DNA of 64,000 nucleotides from Hamiltosporidium tvaerminnensis (taxonomy: Eukaryota; Microsporidia; Dubosqiidae), in NCBI GenBank assembly GCA_022605425.2, contig JAKIMF020000004.1, forward strand, positions 238,501-302,500. The letters are read 5' to 3'. The notes below the pieces were generated by a model. The model did not search any database and was not told the origin of the DNA. It saw nothing but the letters and a program-made list of their open reading frames with translations. Below are positions 22,801 to 33,987 of the stretch, piece after piece; within the stretch, counting starts at the first letter, position 1; each line of letters opens with the position of its first letter. Both the position numbers and the translations under genes were made by a program.

Positions 22801-23732
22801 GGTGTCTGTCTGTCAACAGAAAATACTTTGAAACCGGTGTCGTGTCCGACACAGAAAAGTGTGTTGTCTCTGTTTGTAGTGATGCACCAGAATCGGTCTT
22901 CAATTACAATTTTTTTGCTTTTTTTGTTTTTAAGATCGTAGATACAAAGAATACCGTCTTCTCCGTTGGAGATGAGAAGGTTTTTGACGAAGAGAACAGA
23001 AGATACGTTGCCTTGGTGGTGATGGAATACGTCTCTTTCTTTTACTATTTCGCCTACTAATTCCCATATCTTGATTTGTCGGTCATCGCTGGATGTGGCA
23101 AACATGGTGGTGTTTGGGTTTACAGAAATCCAATTTATTCCTTTTTCGTGACCGTCTAGTATTTGTCTAACAATGACTTCTGGGACTTTTAAAATGTCGA
23201 TAGATTTTTTATTTTTTGGGGTTTTTAAACTTTTACAGTCCCATAATCTCAATGATTGGTCTAAAGATGCTGAAATGATGTAATCTTGTGTTAAAAACTT
23301 GGCGGACATTACATAATGAGAATGACCTGTTAGTGTGGCTAAGAGTTTGTAAGATTGGAAATTCCATATTTTAATGGTTTGATCGTCGGAAGAACTTAAA
23401 ATCCAAGGTAAATTGGGATGAAAATCCAAACTTCTGATATAGTCAGTGTGTCCTTTAAGTTTAGTAATAATTTTTCTTTCGTTATAACTCCATATACGTA
23501 TTATACAGTCGTCACCACCACTCACAAATATATTTATAAATGGATGAAATATTATTGTACGGACTGGGCCTTCATGGTCATTAAATTCGTGTATAAGTGA
23601 TGAAGTTTGGTAATCGTAGGCTTTTATTGTACCAGTATGGTGTGCAGTAAGAAGAATGGGTTTTGTGTGGTGGAATGCTACTGATTTAACTCGTTGTGTC
23701 TTTTTTTCCATTTGAGTGTAAAGGTTTGGCAT
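19863..23732 (-). CDS. COP1: Coatomer subunit alpha (COPI coat)
   Basis: Alpha-COP forms the B-type subcomplex of the COPI coat, binds dilysine cargo tails through its N-terminal propeller and acts in Golgi-to-ER traffic. Residues 1-~300 hold six WD repeats in the typical order (HHTKPILLTAHHTGTIKAYD, GHTDYIRSLDFHP, SSSDDQTIKIW, LDGHEKGINWISVNP). The middle is the helical solenoid, hard to follow because of Asn-rich inserts. The C terminus (residues ~1245-1285) has a Cys-rich segment (FCYDLCCYKEEGVCCRFC...CECC) in place of the family's epsilon-COP-binding end. Inserts: 10-residue NNSTNKQQGV units at ~770-830 and again at ~1165-1225, and IVDNSIDKTEDTN-type units at ~915-985. Length 1289 is near the normal ~1200. 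CCCC lies 14 nt before the ATG. Convergent with frataxin. Confidence 0.93.
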   Translation of the reverse strand: MPNLYTQMEKKTQRVKSVAFHHTKPILLTAHHTGTIKAYDYQTSSLIHEFNDHEGPVRTIIFHPFINIFVSGGDDCIIRIWSYNERKIITKLKGHTDYIRSLDFHPNLPWILSSSDDQTIKIWNFQSYKLLATLTGHSHYVMSAKFLTQDYIISASLDQSLRLWDCKSLKTPKNKKSIDILKVPEVIVRQILDGHEKGINWISVNPNTTMFATSSDDRQIKIWELVGEIVKERDVFHHHQGNVSSVLFVKNLLISNGEDGILCIYDLKNKKSKKIVIEDRFWCITTNRDNTLFCVGHDTGFKVFSVDRQTPLFSTLYTPTFSGIFYFSGNSLKFNNLKTERNIFTTKKEVTSIHSLGSRDNNEIGTFNNNITNTDNYIASTDNISNTISNNISNNTTNNTTDNITDTISDNISDIRLIIQYNNTFDVLKNNKLIFSGNGKAFLSKHGILTHYNTKVSLISNEGSIIKDSILFTEEEIIFKDENIFIILKNKSVSFMILSDSNGDSQNISNNILDISDSKSNTKYNKSSKYNTHNRHTDVCFIEKNISLNFKPIYCICKQDRVAVLGNKEVSILKLKEENLSTPISPVTISISIISTTVEPVGINYGFFYKEGFIYSTKRHLKYLLNSSDTGILKSLDKQIYVFYMCNDFVFYLTSRSSSSNGYISSGYSSSKSNTNNNTNNNEFIIENTKIDFTEFEFKLSVNKNEDKKILEIIRNGKLLGLSFLSFLIKNNKGVLVLDSVSNLEQKIEILLSVGRLEECLDIIREMGGKDKQEGDNNLYNKQQGINNSTDKQQGDNNSTNKQQGVNNSTNKQHPINHTPTNYHPLNNSTTYITLLRRVLKEAFKRCNFTVCEKCLLLLNDTHGLFMLYICNKKINLINKIKNKNLEILVFLGNKREIERYIGSENSEGEDIGEGSNIVEGSSIRENNIVDNNIVDNSIDKTEDTNVGDNSIEDTNTDNSIVDTSIEDNSIDKTEDTNIVDNTIDNTKDTGNVNINSDCICVDRIDKSLLKNINFKEEWEIAMNNTTEGKFNVALQGLRVMVHNLAHRMVSEDNIYDSNKYNKDIKGGNDIKDSNDVYIENDITNINNNCNTPLLRLRLGAYISGLGVEKKKKKCLEVERCMEMSCYFSRLDLLEVHKVLALSNYMMVCFKNENFTMAKEVARELKGIIDGEGVSDKDRVGGVNNDTSKLEGVNNSINKQQGVNNHTNEQHPVNTILNKQQGANMSRLEKSVKRVLMSEKSGDKYFIGKGVFCYDLCCYKEEGVCCRFCGVYSYNEGVCECCEVGVVKR
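20065..20232 (-). repeat. Coding minisatellite, second site in coatomer alpha
   Basis: In-frame 30-bp-type units encoding GVNNSINKQQ / GVNNHTNEQH / VNTILNKQQG (plus-strand phrase AACACCCTGTTGTTTATT). Same unit as at 21,240-21,425 but 900 bp away in the same gene. Confidence 0.85.
20770..20985 (-). repeat. Coding minisatellite encoding Asp/Ser/Thr-rich units in coatomer alpha
   Basis: Imperfect 15-60-bp units built from TCTACTATA-type and TATCTTCTGTTTTATC-type phrases, encoding IVDNSI and DKTEDTN motifs. The frame is kept throughout. Confidence 0.85.
21240..21425 (-). repeat. Coding minisatellite, first site in coatomer alpha (NNSTNKQQGV units)
   Basis: About five 30-bp units (plus-strand AACACCCTGTTGTTTATT then TGTACTGTTATT), encoding repeated NNSTNKQQG. 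The frame is kept; the last units drift to HPINHTP and HPLNNST. Confidence 0.9.
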
Positions 23733-23746
23733 TTTTTTTATTTTGT

Positions 23747-23750
23747 GGGG
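23747..23750 (-). promoter_or_regulatory. CCCC start-site block before coatomer alpha
   Basis: Minus-strand CCCC, 14 nt before the ATG at 23,732, with an A-rich gap. Confidence 0.55.
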
Positions 23751-24107
23751 TTTTTTTGTTTTTTTTTAATAAAAAAATATGGTAATACAAATATTGGTGA
23801 GAAAAGGGTTTTATGTAATTAAATTTTTGATTTAAAAATATTTTTGCGTTTTTATGAGTGTTGGGGCAAAGGTTTTTTTATTTTTTAAACCCCTTACTCT
23901 TCATTACTAAACATCTTGATTAGTTGGTGTAGAGCCTCTATAAAATATAGAAGTAAATTATTTTTTAAATTTAGGAAAAACCCCTTCTTCCCTAATTGCA
24001 TAGGTTTAGAAAGGTATTTTCTCCCGTAATTCGGATAATTGTATAAAATGAATTGATGCATTTATCAAATATATTATACATTTGCTTCTAACTCAGGTAA
24101 ATTTAAA
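23751..24107. other. Spacer upstream of coatomer alpha
   Basis: A+T-rich; no gene. It probably contains the rest of the coatomer alpha promoter. Confidence 0.4.
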
Positions 24108-24165
24108 ATATCAAAAGAAATTGTTTCCACTGTCTTCTTAATCACTATCGACTGAATACATTTTT
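24108..24165 (-). mobile_element. R2-like endonuclease fragment joined to structured repeat S2
   Basis: The minus strand reads TGTATTCAGTCGATAGTG...AAGACAGTGGAAACAATTTC, matching the IQSIVLKKTVETIS part of the endonuclease at 56,930-56,970. It follows structured repeat S2 within about 25 nt on the same strand, as would be expected from an internally deleted element. Confidence 0.7.
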
Positions 24166-24189
24166 TATATCACTAAGTAAATTTTATTT

Positions 24190-24892
24190 AAAAGTATCAC
24201 ATCTTTTTAAAATAGTGGAAAGTATTATATTTGTTTTCATGACATTAACGCTGTTCTAGGTTTAAAATAAATAACTGCTACCCAACACTCCATCGGTAAC
24301 CCCTGCGATACCTAGTCCCAAAGCTTTCATCTACCAGGTGTTTAAAACCTAATAAATAGGCAAGGCGGTTGCCTAGAGTTCGTTAATGTCCGTTGCATAA
24401 AGTGTGATCGAAGCCCTCCGGGCTCGCTTAAGACTATGCAGCATTCCCACTTACTCTACACTTTCTGTACCCAATAAACTTCTAGCTAAAATATGTTTAA
24501 GAGACTTGCATGGGGTCCACCTAGACAATGCAATGTCATACAAACAGCTATCATCTGCATATTAGCTCTCCCAGCTTTTAATGGTTTTTGTTTAAATCTC
24601 CCAGGCGCTAAATATTTTAGCCCGAATGAGCAAGGCTAGGTTTCCATGCTTTTACATGGCAATTACCTACATGTTCGGCTGCAGTCTTTAATCTAGCACA
24701 TAAAAAATTACAAATAAATTTGTAGAAAAAGTTTCGATATTTCTTAGACCTCTCCGCCTCATAACTACTCCAATGGAACAACCGAATATTTAATGGGTTT
24801 TGGCCCACAAAATATGGAAACAATGATTCCCACACCAGGTTCCCATACTCATTGCCAAGCAGAAAGTTTTTTAGTGGTTATACTCCCTCCAC
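24190..24892 (-). mobile_element. Structured dispersed repeat, copy S2
   Basis: Best preserved of the three long copies. The minus strand starts with GTGGAGGGAGTATAACCACT, followed by a 72-codon open frame (24,835-24,617, ending VKAWKPSLAHSG) and then a non-coding domain. Arms GACATTAACG (24,241-24,250) and CGTTAATGTC (24,381-24,390) pair over 10 bp, with a further CTAGG/CCTAG helix inside. Relative to S1 one G-C pair has become A-T, a compensatory change. A GC hairpin lies at 24,409-24,426 (5 bp plus 2 bp with one bulge). A third related arm is at 24,509-24,530. The 72-codon frame is broken in S1 and S3, so it was coding in the ancestor or is fortuitous. Confidence 0.7.
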
Positions 24893-25929
24893 TTAAGTAA
24901 ATATATATTTAAGGATATTTAATCTGGTATTTTGTCATAATTTCGTTCCAATTTATCTCATTAGAGAGTATATCGTTTTTTAACTTTACATAAGACCCTG
25001 GATTTGATATTTCCGCCAATTCAAATTTAAATATTCTTTATAATCAGACTTACAAAATGTACAATAATTTTTTTCATGCTATTTCTATCTTATTCACATT
25101 ATAATATTTTTAAGAAGATCTATTTGTTTAAATAATATATGCAAGAAAATAAACAAATAAAAAGAAAGTGTTAAGTGTATTAAATATAAAATTATTTTGT
25201 GTTTAAGTTTTATACAAAATAATGTAAAAGTTATTGTTTGGTTGTAGATAATATTTTTCTCAAACCAAACTATTACTTCAGCTTATAAAAAGAATTTTGG
25301 GTAAAATATTCGAATATTTTTCCGAAGAAATATTTATTGTGGTTTATAATAAAGCCATTTTTGTTAATTTTTTTCGTAAGCCATACGTTCCTTATTAATT
25401 TCATATTGAACTTTAAAATGATTCTAAACTATCAAGAAAAAACCGAGAACGGAATAATATAAAATGTTAAATATTAAATAAAAATGTATTTTTATAAATT
25501 TCTTTCATTTGAAGTTTTTACTTTTTATAATATTACTTTTTATAGAAAAGCTTGTGCAAAATGCTCCACGACCACTCTTTACGCTATTCTAAAATGCTTA
25601 TGTCAAAATACATAAAGGTTTAACATTAATACCATATATTAATATATATTTCTGGTTTCTTCACTTACTCTTTTGTTACATTACACAAATTTTAGTAAAG
25701 TAACTAATAAAAAAAGCTGTTTATTTAAATATTTTCTAATTTTTTTATTATTTTTTAAAATTTTTTTGGTGGCTTATATGTTTACATTTTTTAGTTTTCA
25801 TTTTCTATTATAGTATAGATGAAGTGTTTTATAGAAGGAAAGTACAAAAAACCATAGAGAAGATATAAAGCAAATAAATTTAAAGAAAAATAAATTAAAA
25901 TTTAATAAGCTTAATTATTTTCTTTGGTA
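24893..25929. other. A+T-rich gene-free stretch
   Basis: No gene, RNA or clear repeat recognised. Confidence 0.5.
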
Positions 25930-26140
25930 ATAATTTTCTTAGGGTGAAGGGAGAATACATCATTAAAAACTACTGTTTGACAAAGAGTGCGGAGAATAAG
26001 GGTGGGATTTCTAGCTGCGATTTTGATGAAATGTAAACCAGATAATACCTATAGTCAAATCCCCTTTAATCTCAAATTACAACAGATTAAAAGAAACAGG
26101 TGGAAAACTTTCATTTGTGCTTCTCGACATCGAAAGGTAA
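25930..26140 (+). mobile_element. Leader fragment of the dispersed repeat, type II
   Basis: GGGAGAATACATCATTAAAA then ACTACTGTTTGACAA matches the leader of S1-S3. After about 100 nt it follows the second type of body shared with 36.7, 58.4 and 62.3 kb: AGATTAAAAGAA and CTCGACATCGAAAGGTA (compare CTCGACACTGAAAGGTA at 58.8 kb). Degenerate, no open frame. Confidence 0.55.
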
Positions 26141-27899
26141 ATGACTAATGAAATAATTAAGCAAGTATTAACGTTCTTAACATTTTTTGTTATTTATTAA
26201 TCCATTTTTCAAGTTTATATTGTTGTTATTTTATTAGATTTCTTATATTCTCATCCAAAAGTGTCGTTTCTCGCCAAAAAAAAGATAACTATACATATTT
26301 TTCATGTCTTATAGAATTTAGGAGCAGAAAAAATCTGCTAGGGTTTACATTTGCCTAAAGATAAAATTTAGTAGAGGCAATAATGACGAGGCGATATTTG
26401 TATTCGAAAGCTTGTTAGAGAATATTTAGGATTATTGGTGGTATGGTAAGAATATCATATGCCACAAACAATGATTAAATAAAATTTATTTATATCAAAG
26501 AAGGTTGATTTTTCCTTTCCTTGTCATTCTGAAGCTTTTCTGTTGTTTTAGCATTTTCTTAAGATTCGATTTTTTGAGTAGAGGCTTAAAATTAGTAATT
26601 TTACCCAAAAATCGAACCCGTTTAAGCTTGTCTTTCGTTGTTATACATCTTTTTATATTTATTAAAGCACATCATATCCGATGTTTATTGCGCTTTTGGT
26701 ATAATATTAAAAAATCTGTGAGTTCTTCATTGTCTTAGAAGCGTTTTATATGAACTATATTGTTTTTGAGTGACTTTTAGCGTTATTTAATCCTCATTTT
26801 AAGTGTATTAATAGCTTTGAAAGCCAAGGTTTGTTTTATTCACTGATTGTTATAGTCAGTTATTTTATAATCATTGGGCTATTAATTATATAAAACTTTT
26901 CTATTATTAAGCTAAAAGGTCATAATACATAAGTTTTATCGCTTTAAGTTTCGAAACATTTGTCATATGTAATTTTTAATTTATTTGAAGTATCTTATTT
27001 AGTTATTGTTCAAAATATAAAGTCCATCTACATAAATTTCGAACTCAGTTTGTGTCTATATGTTAAATCTTATTTCGCATACTTGTTGTTAAAATTTCTT
27101 TTACTAAAAGCTCAGTTGAGTTTTGTATATTTTAATTTATAATTATTTGCAGATAACAAGTGTATGTATCCACCTGCCTCCTAGTGCCGTTTAGTGTAAT
27201 CATGTCTAACGTCTTTCACATCGTGTTGCTCAAAGCTTATGGTTTTTCTCCGACTACTTGTGGTGTTGAAACATATATTCTTCACCTAGAATAAATTTAT
27301 AACCTTATATGGCTGTGAAATTTCTTCATTGCCTTACCTGATACACCCTTTGAATTGCCCTTTCGAATAGTCAATATACTAAAAGTTTGTTTTTTCTTGC
27401 ATTATATAACTTTGAATGAAGTTATAGTTTTTCTTCATCATCATACTTGTTAAATAGGAATGACTTTCTCGGCTCTTTTTATTGAATATTGTCATCTAAT
27501 ATATTTTATTTTGGTGAGCTTTTTATTGAAGCAATATGTGTTTATTTGCAGTTTATACTTTAAGAATTGATGGTCTTTCAGTGGAAAAATCTTTACTTTT
27601 TTGCGATTATTCATGATTTTCAAACGTATATGTCCGCCTCGAAACTAAAGACAATAAAGACTTTACAGAAATTTTGTTTTAGTAGGGTACTTATGCTTTT
27701 AATATTTGTATTTAATAGACTTAATCATCTACTAAAACTGCGCGCAATGTATCATCTAAGTTTGTATGGTCTTCCAACTTGAACCGTACCTATATTATAA
27801 CTAATAAACGATATCGCACGTTTATTAATTGCAGAAAATAAGTTTTTGTTTTAATCTAACCCGGAGAGTCTCTAACTTTAACGATTTTTTGTAGTTCCT
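26141..27899. other. Decayed DNA, likely part of a minus-strand R2-like element
   Basis: Many short frames (60-77 codons) on the plus strand, none with family resemblance. Composition resembles old transposon coding DNA. It lies downstream (minus strand) of the RT relic at 28 kb, so it may be that element's linker and endonuclease, but I find no knuckle or RPD motif. Confidence 0.3.
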
Positions 27900-28620
27900 C
27901 AAATTACATAAGTCTTTAAATTTTTCTGATATCTTCTATTATTCTAAAATCTGTAAAATTTATTCCTAGAGGAAGAATAGCAATATCTTCACAGCACGTA
28001 TCATTCGGAATCAATATTTTTTCGTTAATTTTTATTCATATGTTGTCGGTAAACCTAATCATTTCCTCATTCATCTTTTTTAACAATCATTCATCCTTGA
28101 GAAAGAGCTTGAGATTATCAATAAACAAAATATGATAATTTATTTTGATTCTGTATGTGTTTGTATTAATAGTTTTGCTATTTCTCATCGATATTCGGCT
28201 TAATGGGCTAGATTTCAACAATAACAATGGTGGCAGGCTATTTCTTTGAAATATCTTGTTATGGATTTACTTTTACTTTCTTTTTAAGCAAACAAAATGA
28301 CAATTTTGCACCTTGGCATTGCTAGCGTGGCAAATTGCAAAAGCTAATTATATTAAATTGAGATTTATGATGCATAAAGTAAAATAAGTATGATTTATTT
28401 GATCAAAAGCTTTTAATCACTAATACTCTTACCTCAAATTGTTATTACATTTATTAAGGGCAACATTCGATAGACTCTGCTTTTTTGTTTAATGCAACCA
28501 GATACTGCTCGTAATAGTTATATACAAGTTAAAATGAAAGTCTCCGCTGCAAATGTAATGAATTTTTGATGGTTTATGGCACACAGGCTATTAGTCTTTA
28601 GCCAGATCATTTTTGAAAAG
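27900..28620 (-). pseudogene. Reverse transcriptase relic of an R2-like element (FIDN active site)
   Basis: The minus strand read in pieces shows the palm domain of R2-type RTs. Near 28,090-28,140 is NYHILFIDNLKLFLKDE, the position of the catalytic [FY]xDD motif, with the second Asp changed to Asn. Just upstream in the gene (about 28,180-28,250) is PLSRISMRNSKT, the usual segment after the QGDxLSP motif. Downstream come NEEMIRFTDNI and LPLGINFTDF, like the region following the active site. Frameshifts and stops are frequent. Both decay and the Asp-to-Asn change make it inactive. Confidence 0.65.
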
Positions 28621-30235
28621 TTTTTTTTCGAATTAAAGCTGTAGCGAAAGCAAAACTATTCACCTTAGTATTCTTTTAGATATATACATCTTACCAATAT
28701 CATAAAGATATTTATGAAGAGTCTTTATTTATTGAACAAAAAAAATATTAATGAGGTGAATACCAGCGAGTTTTCGATTGCAACTTCACTTGATAGTACC
28801 GAAATATTTATCAGCGAAAAAAACATGGTTTTACAAGACTTCTGAATTGATAATTTCAAATATGTATCATAAAGGTTTTTTTATCATTCGTATTTTACAT
28901 TTTTGAAACAAAAATTAATATTTCATTAGTTTAGCAACATTTTAGAATTCTAATCAATGAATCGCTCACAATAAAATCGACCACCTAAGGTCCAAAACAG
29001 AATGTTATCTTTCAAACTTGCTCATTTTTTTATAGTTTAGGTGTTTTTAAATATAAATTCAAAAACCCTTGCTCCTTACTCGGCCCAAGAAAGATCACTT
29101 TTACGCATAAGCTTAAATTTGACTCTTATATGCTTCATTGGGGTTTAGATTATTATAAAGACTGATTTTCTAAAAATAAGTCTTCTCGGTGTGATATTTA
29201 GAACGCAATACCTAGAGATTTTACTCTCTATCTTCTTTTTCAAGATGATCTAAGTTCTTTAAGTATCTTCGTCATAGCATACCTGCGCATCATGTATGAT
29301 ACGCTTTTCGTCTGACATTGACTCATATACATGAAACTTAGTATATTCTCTTATAATTCTATTAAGGAGGCTCGGTAAATTACAGTAAACAAATTTACTT
29401 GGGCTTTATCCAAATCAAACCACTTTTTTATTTATTTTTTTGAAATACTTGATTTTACTCAAAAACTCATTTGTTCAGGTCAAAAGCTCTGTACTATTGA
29501 ACAGAGAGCTTTGATCAGTAAGAATAAAAGGCAATCTTACGTCTCTCTAGCTCTTTCCGGTTTTAGTTCTTTTTCTACCACATTTTTGGTCCATCGTATT
29601 AACACATCAAAAATTAAAGTGCACTCGAATTTTTAATTGTAGTACTCGTGAAACTTCGTCTAGTTATTTGAAGCATTCTTTTAACCTTTGCCTGTATTTC
29701 AGAAAGCAATTTTAAAAAGCTATTATTGTGATGCTGGTACTAGAGATCAAATATTGTCCGCATGTTTTTTTTTATTTACCTTTTGATAAGGCTAAAGCAG
29801 TAGTTATTTCTTTGTACGTTTGCTCACACGCAGAGACGCTACTAAAAAAAGCCGAAAATATATTGGGGGTATTTAAGATGTTTGATTCTTAATTTCTTGT
29901 ATTATTTGCTATTAAAATTCTGGCTTGTTAGTGTATTTGTTGTTTGTTGCGGTACGGATAAGGTCTGGAATCGAACTAAAAATGTTGCGGAATGTTCTGC
30001 ATTAAATTTTATTTATTATTCACTGTATCAACTTCTTTTTCAGTTCAATTTTGCATTTTATCGCACACTTTTTATACTGCTTCTTCTATTTAGAACAAAT
30101 TAATATTAAAATATAAAAAATAGACCGTTTGTTTAGTAGTAAATTGGCTCCAAGTATATCTATATCAACACATTGTTACAATGTTTTGTAAGAAGATTAT
30201 TATGTATCATATAAAAAATGTATAGCATTTATTTA
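28621..30235. other. Decayed DNA, weak retroelement traces
   Basis: No gene. Near 29,535-29,560 the minus strand has ELKPERARET, faintly like the ESWERAS end of the endonuclease; too weak to call. The remainder is unrecognised. Confidence 0.3.
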
Positions 30236-30412
30236 TTCATCTTCAGCACTACAGCTCTGCACGAGCCTTAGCCTCTTTCAGTAAACCCGCCTACAGTCTT
30301 TTTTCAGTGGGCTCTTTTAATTTTTCGGGTTTCGTAACAAGGTGGTTTTAAAGGGTGGGTTGTTAGCTCTACGCCCAACCCCAAGCTGGAGGACCATATA
30401 GCATTCATTACC
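30236..30412. mobile_element. G+C-richer island, possible arthropod-type LINE fragment
   Basis: About 175 bp much richer in G+C than its surroundings. The segment GGTTGTTAGCTCTACGCCCA followed by ACCCCAAGCTGGAGGACCAT resembles a conserved non-coding stretch that I associate with LINEs of arthropods and other animals. This rests on memory and was not checked. If right, it could be host DNA acquired by the parasite. Flanks are A+T-rich on both sides. Confidence 0.4.
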
Positions 30413-33400
30413 TTTTTTAAAAGTTACAGTATATCAGGTTAGCAATCTCAAACAGATATAGGTAAATTAATGCGGTTTTGTGTTAGGGGATTTAAATATT
30501 TAATGACCGGAAAACATATTCATTGGAATGAAGAACTAGAATTTGTTTTAATTCGACTATACCCGGCATAAATGAGAAAACATATTAAACCTCCAGAAAT
30601 AGGAGAACTAAAAGACCTTTATAAGTGGTAAACTTGAAGCTCACTTTACAATATTCCACAAACAATTTTACGAAAAATCACAGCTATTTTATCTAAATAG
30701 GAGATATATTAGTATGCAAAATATTAAGTGAATAGTAAATTAGTAAATATGATAATATTATGCCACCCAAGACCATATTCAAGGCTAAGATTCATTTAAA
30801 TATCAGCAGAAAATATATGAATTTTATCCCATCTCGATAGAACTATATAGTTTACACGTAAGAAAATAAACTTTATGCTGTATACAGATGAAGCTCGCAA
30901 GATCTTAGATCTATAAAAAGATTCGGGCTTTGTTGAATTATAACAGAAGAGAGGTACTGTGAACCCATTCAGATTAAACTCAGTAACGCCAAATATATGA
31001 AGAATCGAATAATATATATAGATAGATTTTGTTTTATTAATATACTAAAAACATATTTTGCAGTACCAAAGCAACAAATACTGTAAGAAAAGTTGCGGAT
31101 TCGCTTCAAAATTGCTTTACAAAAAAATTTGCCCGAAATACTTTGTTTTTCAAAAGGTAATATGTTTTCAAATACATATATGGATAAACTTGCCTAAAAT
31201 TTTATATTGGAAAGAGTGTTTTTTAGGGGTGGACATCTGCACATCGAGTGTAAACTGAGTGAGTCATTAAACTAACCATAAGCTTTTGCGAAGAAGGCAA
31301 CAAAGTTTCTCGGCAAAAGAATAAGTATCTATATCCAATGAGCTGATTGAAAATAAAACATTATTACAAATACAATGATCGACAGTTTATTGATAGAGTT
31401 TTAAGATCTAGAGATAGCTTTGAGACATGATTGTATCAGAAAAAAATATAACTAAAATCGAAGCCAATCCAAATAATTCTTTTGGTTAATTATTTATAAT
31501 GTAAACAGTTATTTAAGATACACCATCTTCTTTGCCATTAATTAGCAATGAATCTTTATTCATAGACTCGTAATTGAACAACACAGTAATAGTTGAAAAC
31601 TTAGTGTAAATAAAACGAAAAGATGGGCTCAATACAGAAGATGATGCACACATAACTAAATATCTTCCTAAAATGAAAAGAACGCCATAATTATTATAAG
31701 AGAACCGAGTTTTTTTTGTTTAGCGAGTAACCTTTAAAAATAGCTCTAAAACAAAAGAAGCGTAGTAATTTCATAGCAAGAACATTTTTAAGCTGATATT
31801 TAGACTAATGTAGAGCCTATTGGATATCATTCGTTTCAATTTAAACTAAGCAATAAAAAGTTTATTATTAAAAAAAAATATATTAACGACCTAAAAGTAA
31901 AATACACATTATTTATATAGTTTTATGTCTTTATTTATATTTTAATTCATTTTTTTGTATTTATTTTACATTTCTTTAAATATAGATTATTCTACTGTTA
32001 TTTGAGTAAGTAATGAATTTATAATACTATACATTTCTCTTATTATATTTTTTTTTTAATAAATTTAAAAATGTAAGTCAATCTGAATTACAAAATAAAA
32101 TACATTTAATAAATGTTATATCCATTTTCAAATGTTTCCTATTATATAATAAAATTATGATTTGATACTTATTCAGAGCTGTTATATTATCGAATTTTTA
32201 AGATTCTGAGGAAGATATAAAAAGTTCGTAACAAAGAATAAGGCTTTAAGGATGTCAATTGCAATATTTCTGTTGTTATTTTCTTTTTAAAATTCTATTA
32301 AATGACCTGTAGTGATTAATGGGTAAGATGGCAAGATATGAAGGCTAACTTCAAAATTAAATGTATGCTATGGAAGAAGAAAATTCTATTTGGTTTTAAC
32401 AGTGCTAAAAGTTATTTTAAATCTTATTTGATTTTTTTTAAAACTTGTAAAATCAAGTTTTGGTTAATGCTAAGATAATAACTAACCAAATATGACTTCC
32501 AATAAATGAAATAATTGGGGTAAAATATTATAAAATTCGAAAATAAACCATATATATTGTGGTTTAAGAAATCTAATTTGTTACCCTAATTAATTAGAAT
32601 TATTTACTATAATGAAGCTCAATTTTTCTTTTTATTTCTGCATTTAACGTCTTTTTATGTTTTTAAAGCTCATTATATTGTAATACATTTTTCTTTTGAA
32701 CCAATATTTATTATTCAGGCATTTTCTCAATACTTTATTTCTACAGGTTTTTGTATTCAGTTACTTACCACATTCTTTCATATTAAAATTTATATAATAT
32801 AGAGGTCTGGCTTTTACTTCTGATTATATGACATTTAGTAGTGTTTTTTTGGCGGTATAATCGCCTTTAGTATTTACCTAAATCCCCTTTCGTGACTAAA
32901 GAAATGGTTTTATTTTTCATTGAGTACTGCCTAATAAATCTTGACCTTTATTATTGGTGGTTTTTTAGGCTTTATAAAAGTAAATATTCTGTATTTGGCT
33001 TTATTCAATCTCGGGGAATAACACATCAGATCATCATCTACCGGTTTCAAAAATATGATCTAGTTTATAAGTCATTAATATTATTTCTATATTTTTCTGT
33101 TTCAATGATTTTAAGTACTTCAGTGGAATTTATTTTGGACATATAAAAGTATTTCTATTAAATTTCCTATTGAAAATTAAAATAGAACTTATTATATGGC
33201 ATCTCACATCGGTTTTTATTCTCATATGCATTCTAAGTGCTGCTCCTTCATTTTCATGTATTCCTTGCATGCTCTTATTTCGTTTTTAAGATTCGAATTT
33301 TATTTATTTTGGTAAAACTTATTTAAGACATCTAACTAAACAATTTTTTCTGTTAGATATGACCTTGTATGAATGAATTCAAGTTGCCAAACCTGTACTC

Positions 33401-33987
33401 CTATACTAAACTAATCACAGGTTGAAATTGCCCGGGCTTGCAGAATAAGTTTATATCTTAGATTTAGCTGAAAAGTATTTTATTATCTTCCTTTTAGTAT
33501 TTTATAATTATAATTGTAGTAAAAAGACATGAAGTAATAAATACGATACATTGATACATAAATGTTAATGTATGAACAAATAGTCTTTTTTATTAAGAAA
33601 TAATTCTTTAAAATGTAAATAGACTTCGGCAATTAATAAATACTAAGATCGACATAACAATATATTCTAAATTTTTCTTTTTAAATATTTCTTTCAAATA
33701 TATTTTGGTTTGTAATATCTCATTTATCTTTAATTGATCAAGTATAATAAATAAAAACACCTTATAAATCGAAAAGATTTATATAAAAAATAACTTAATT
33801 ATTGATAACTTACGTCATAATGGATTAACTGACTAGAAAATAAAAGAAAATTATTTTATTTATGGTTATATATAAAGAAGCCATTAAATTTATTTATGAA
33901 TAGGATCAAATATGTTTATCATGACTTAAAATAACAAAGACAATGTTTAATCATAGAAAAATATAAAGATTAAATAACTTTATTATA
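30413..33987. other. Long gene-free stretch
   Basis: About 3.6 kb. Short frames only (66 codons at 31,058-31,258; 84 codons at 32,892-33,146 with a GTG start). The latter begins just after CCCCTTTC, but its sequence looks like random A+T-rich hydrophobic translation, and I leave it out. The part at 30.5-31.8 kb has mixed composition and may be old mobile DNA. No RNA gene seen. Confidence 0.45.

Noticed and set aside
24617..24835. 72-codon minus frame as a present-day gene
   Set aside because: Lies inside structured repeat S2 and is broken in S1 and S3, so at best an ancestral coding piece of the element.
32892..33146. 84-codon frame preceded by CCCCTTTC
   Set aside because: Needs a GTG start or a more distant ATG, and the product is unstructured A+T-biased hydrophobic sequence with no family likeness.
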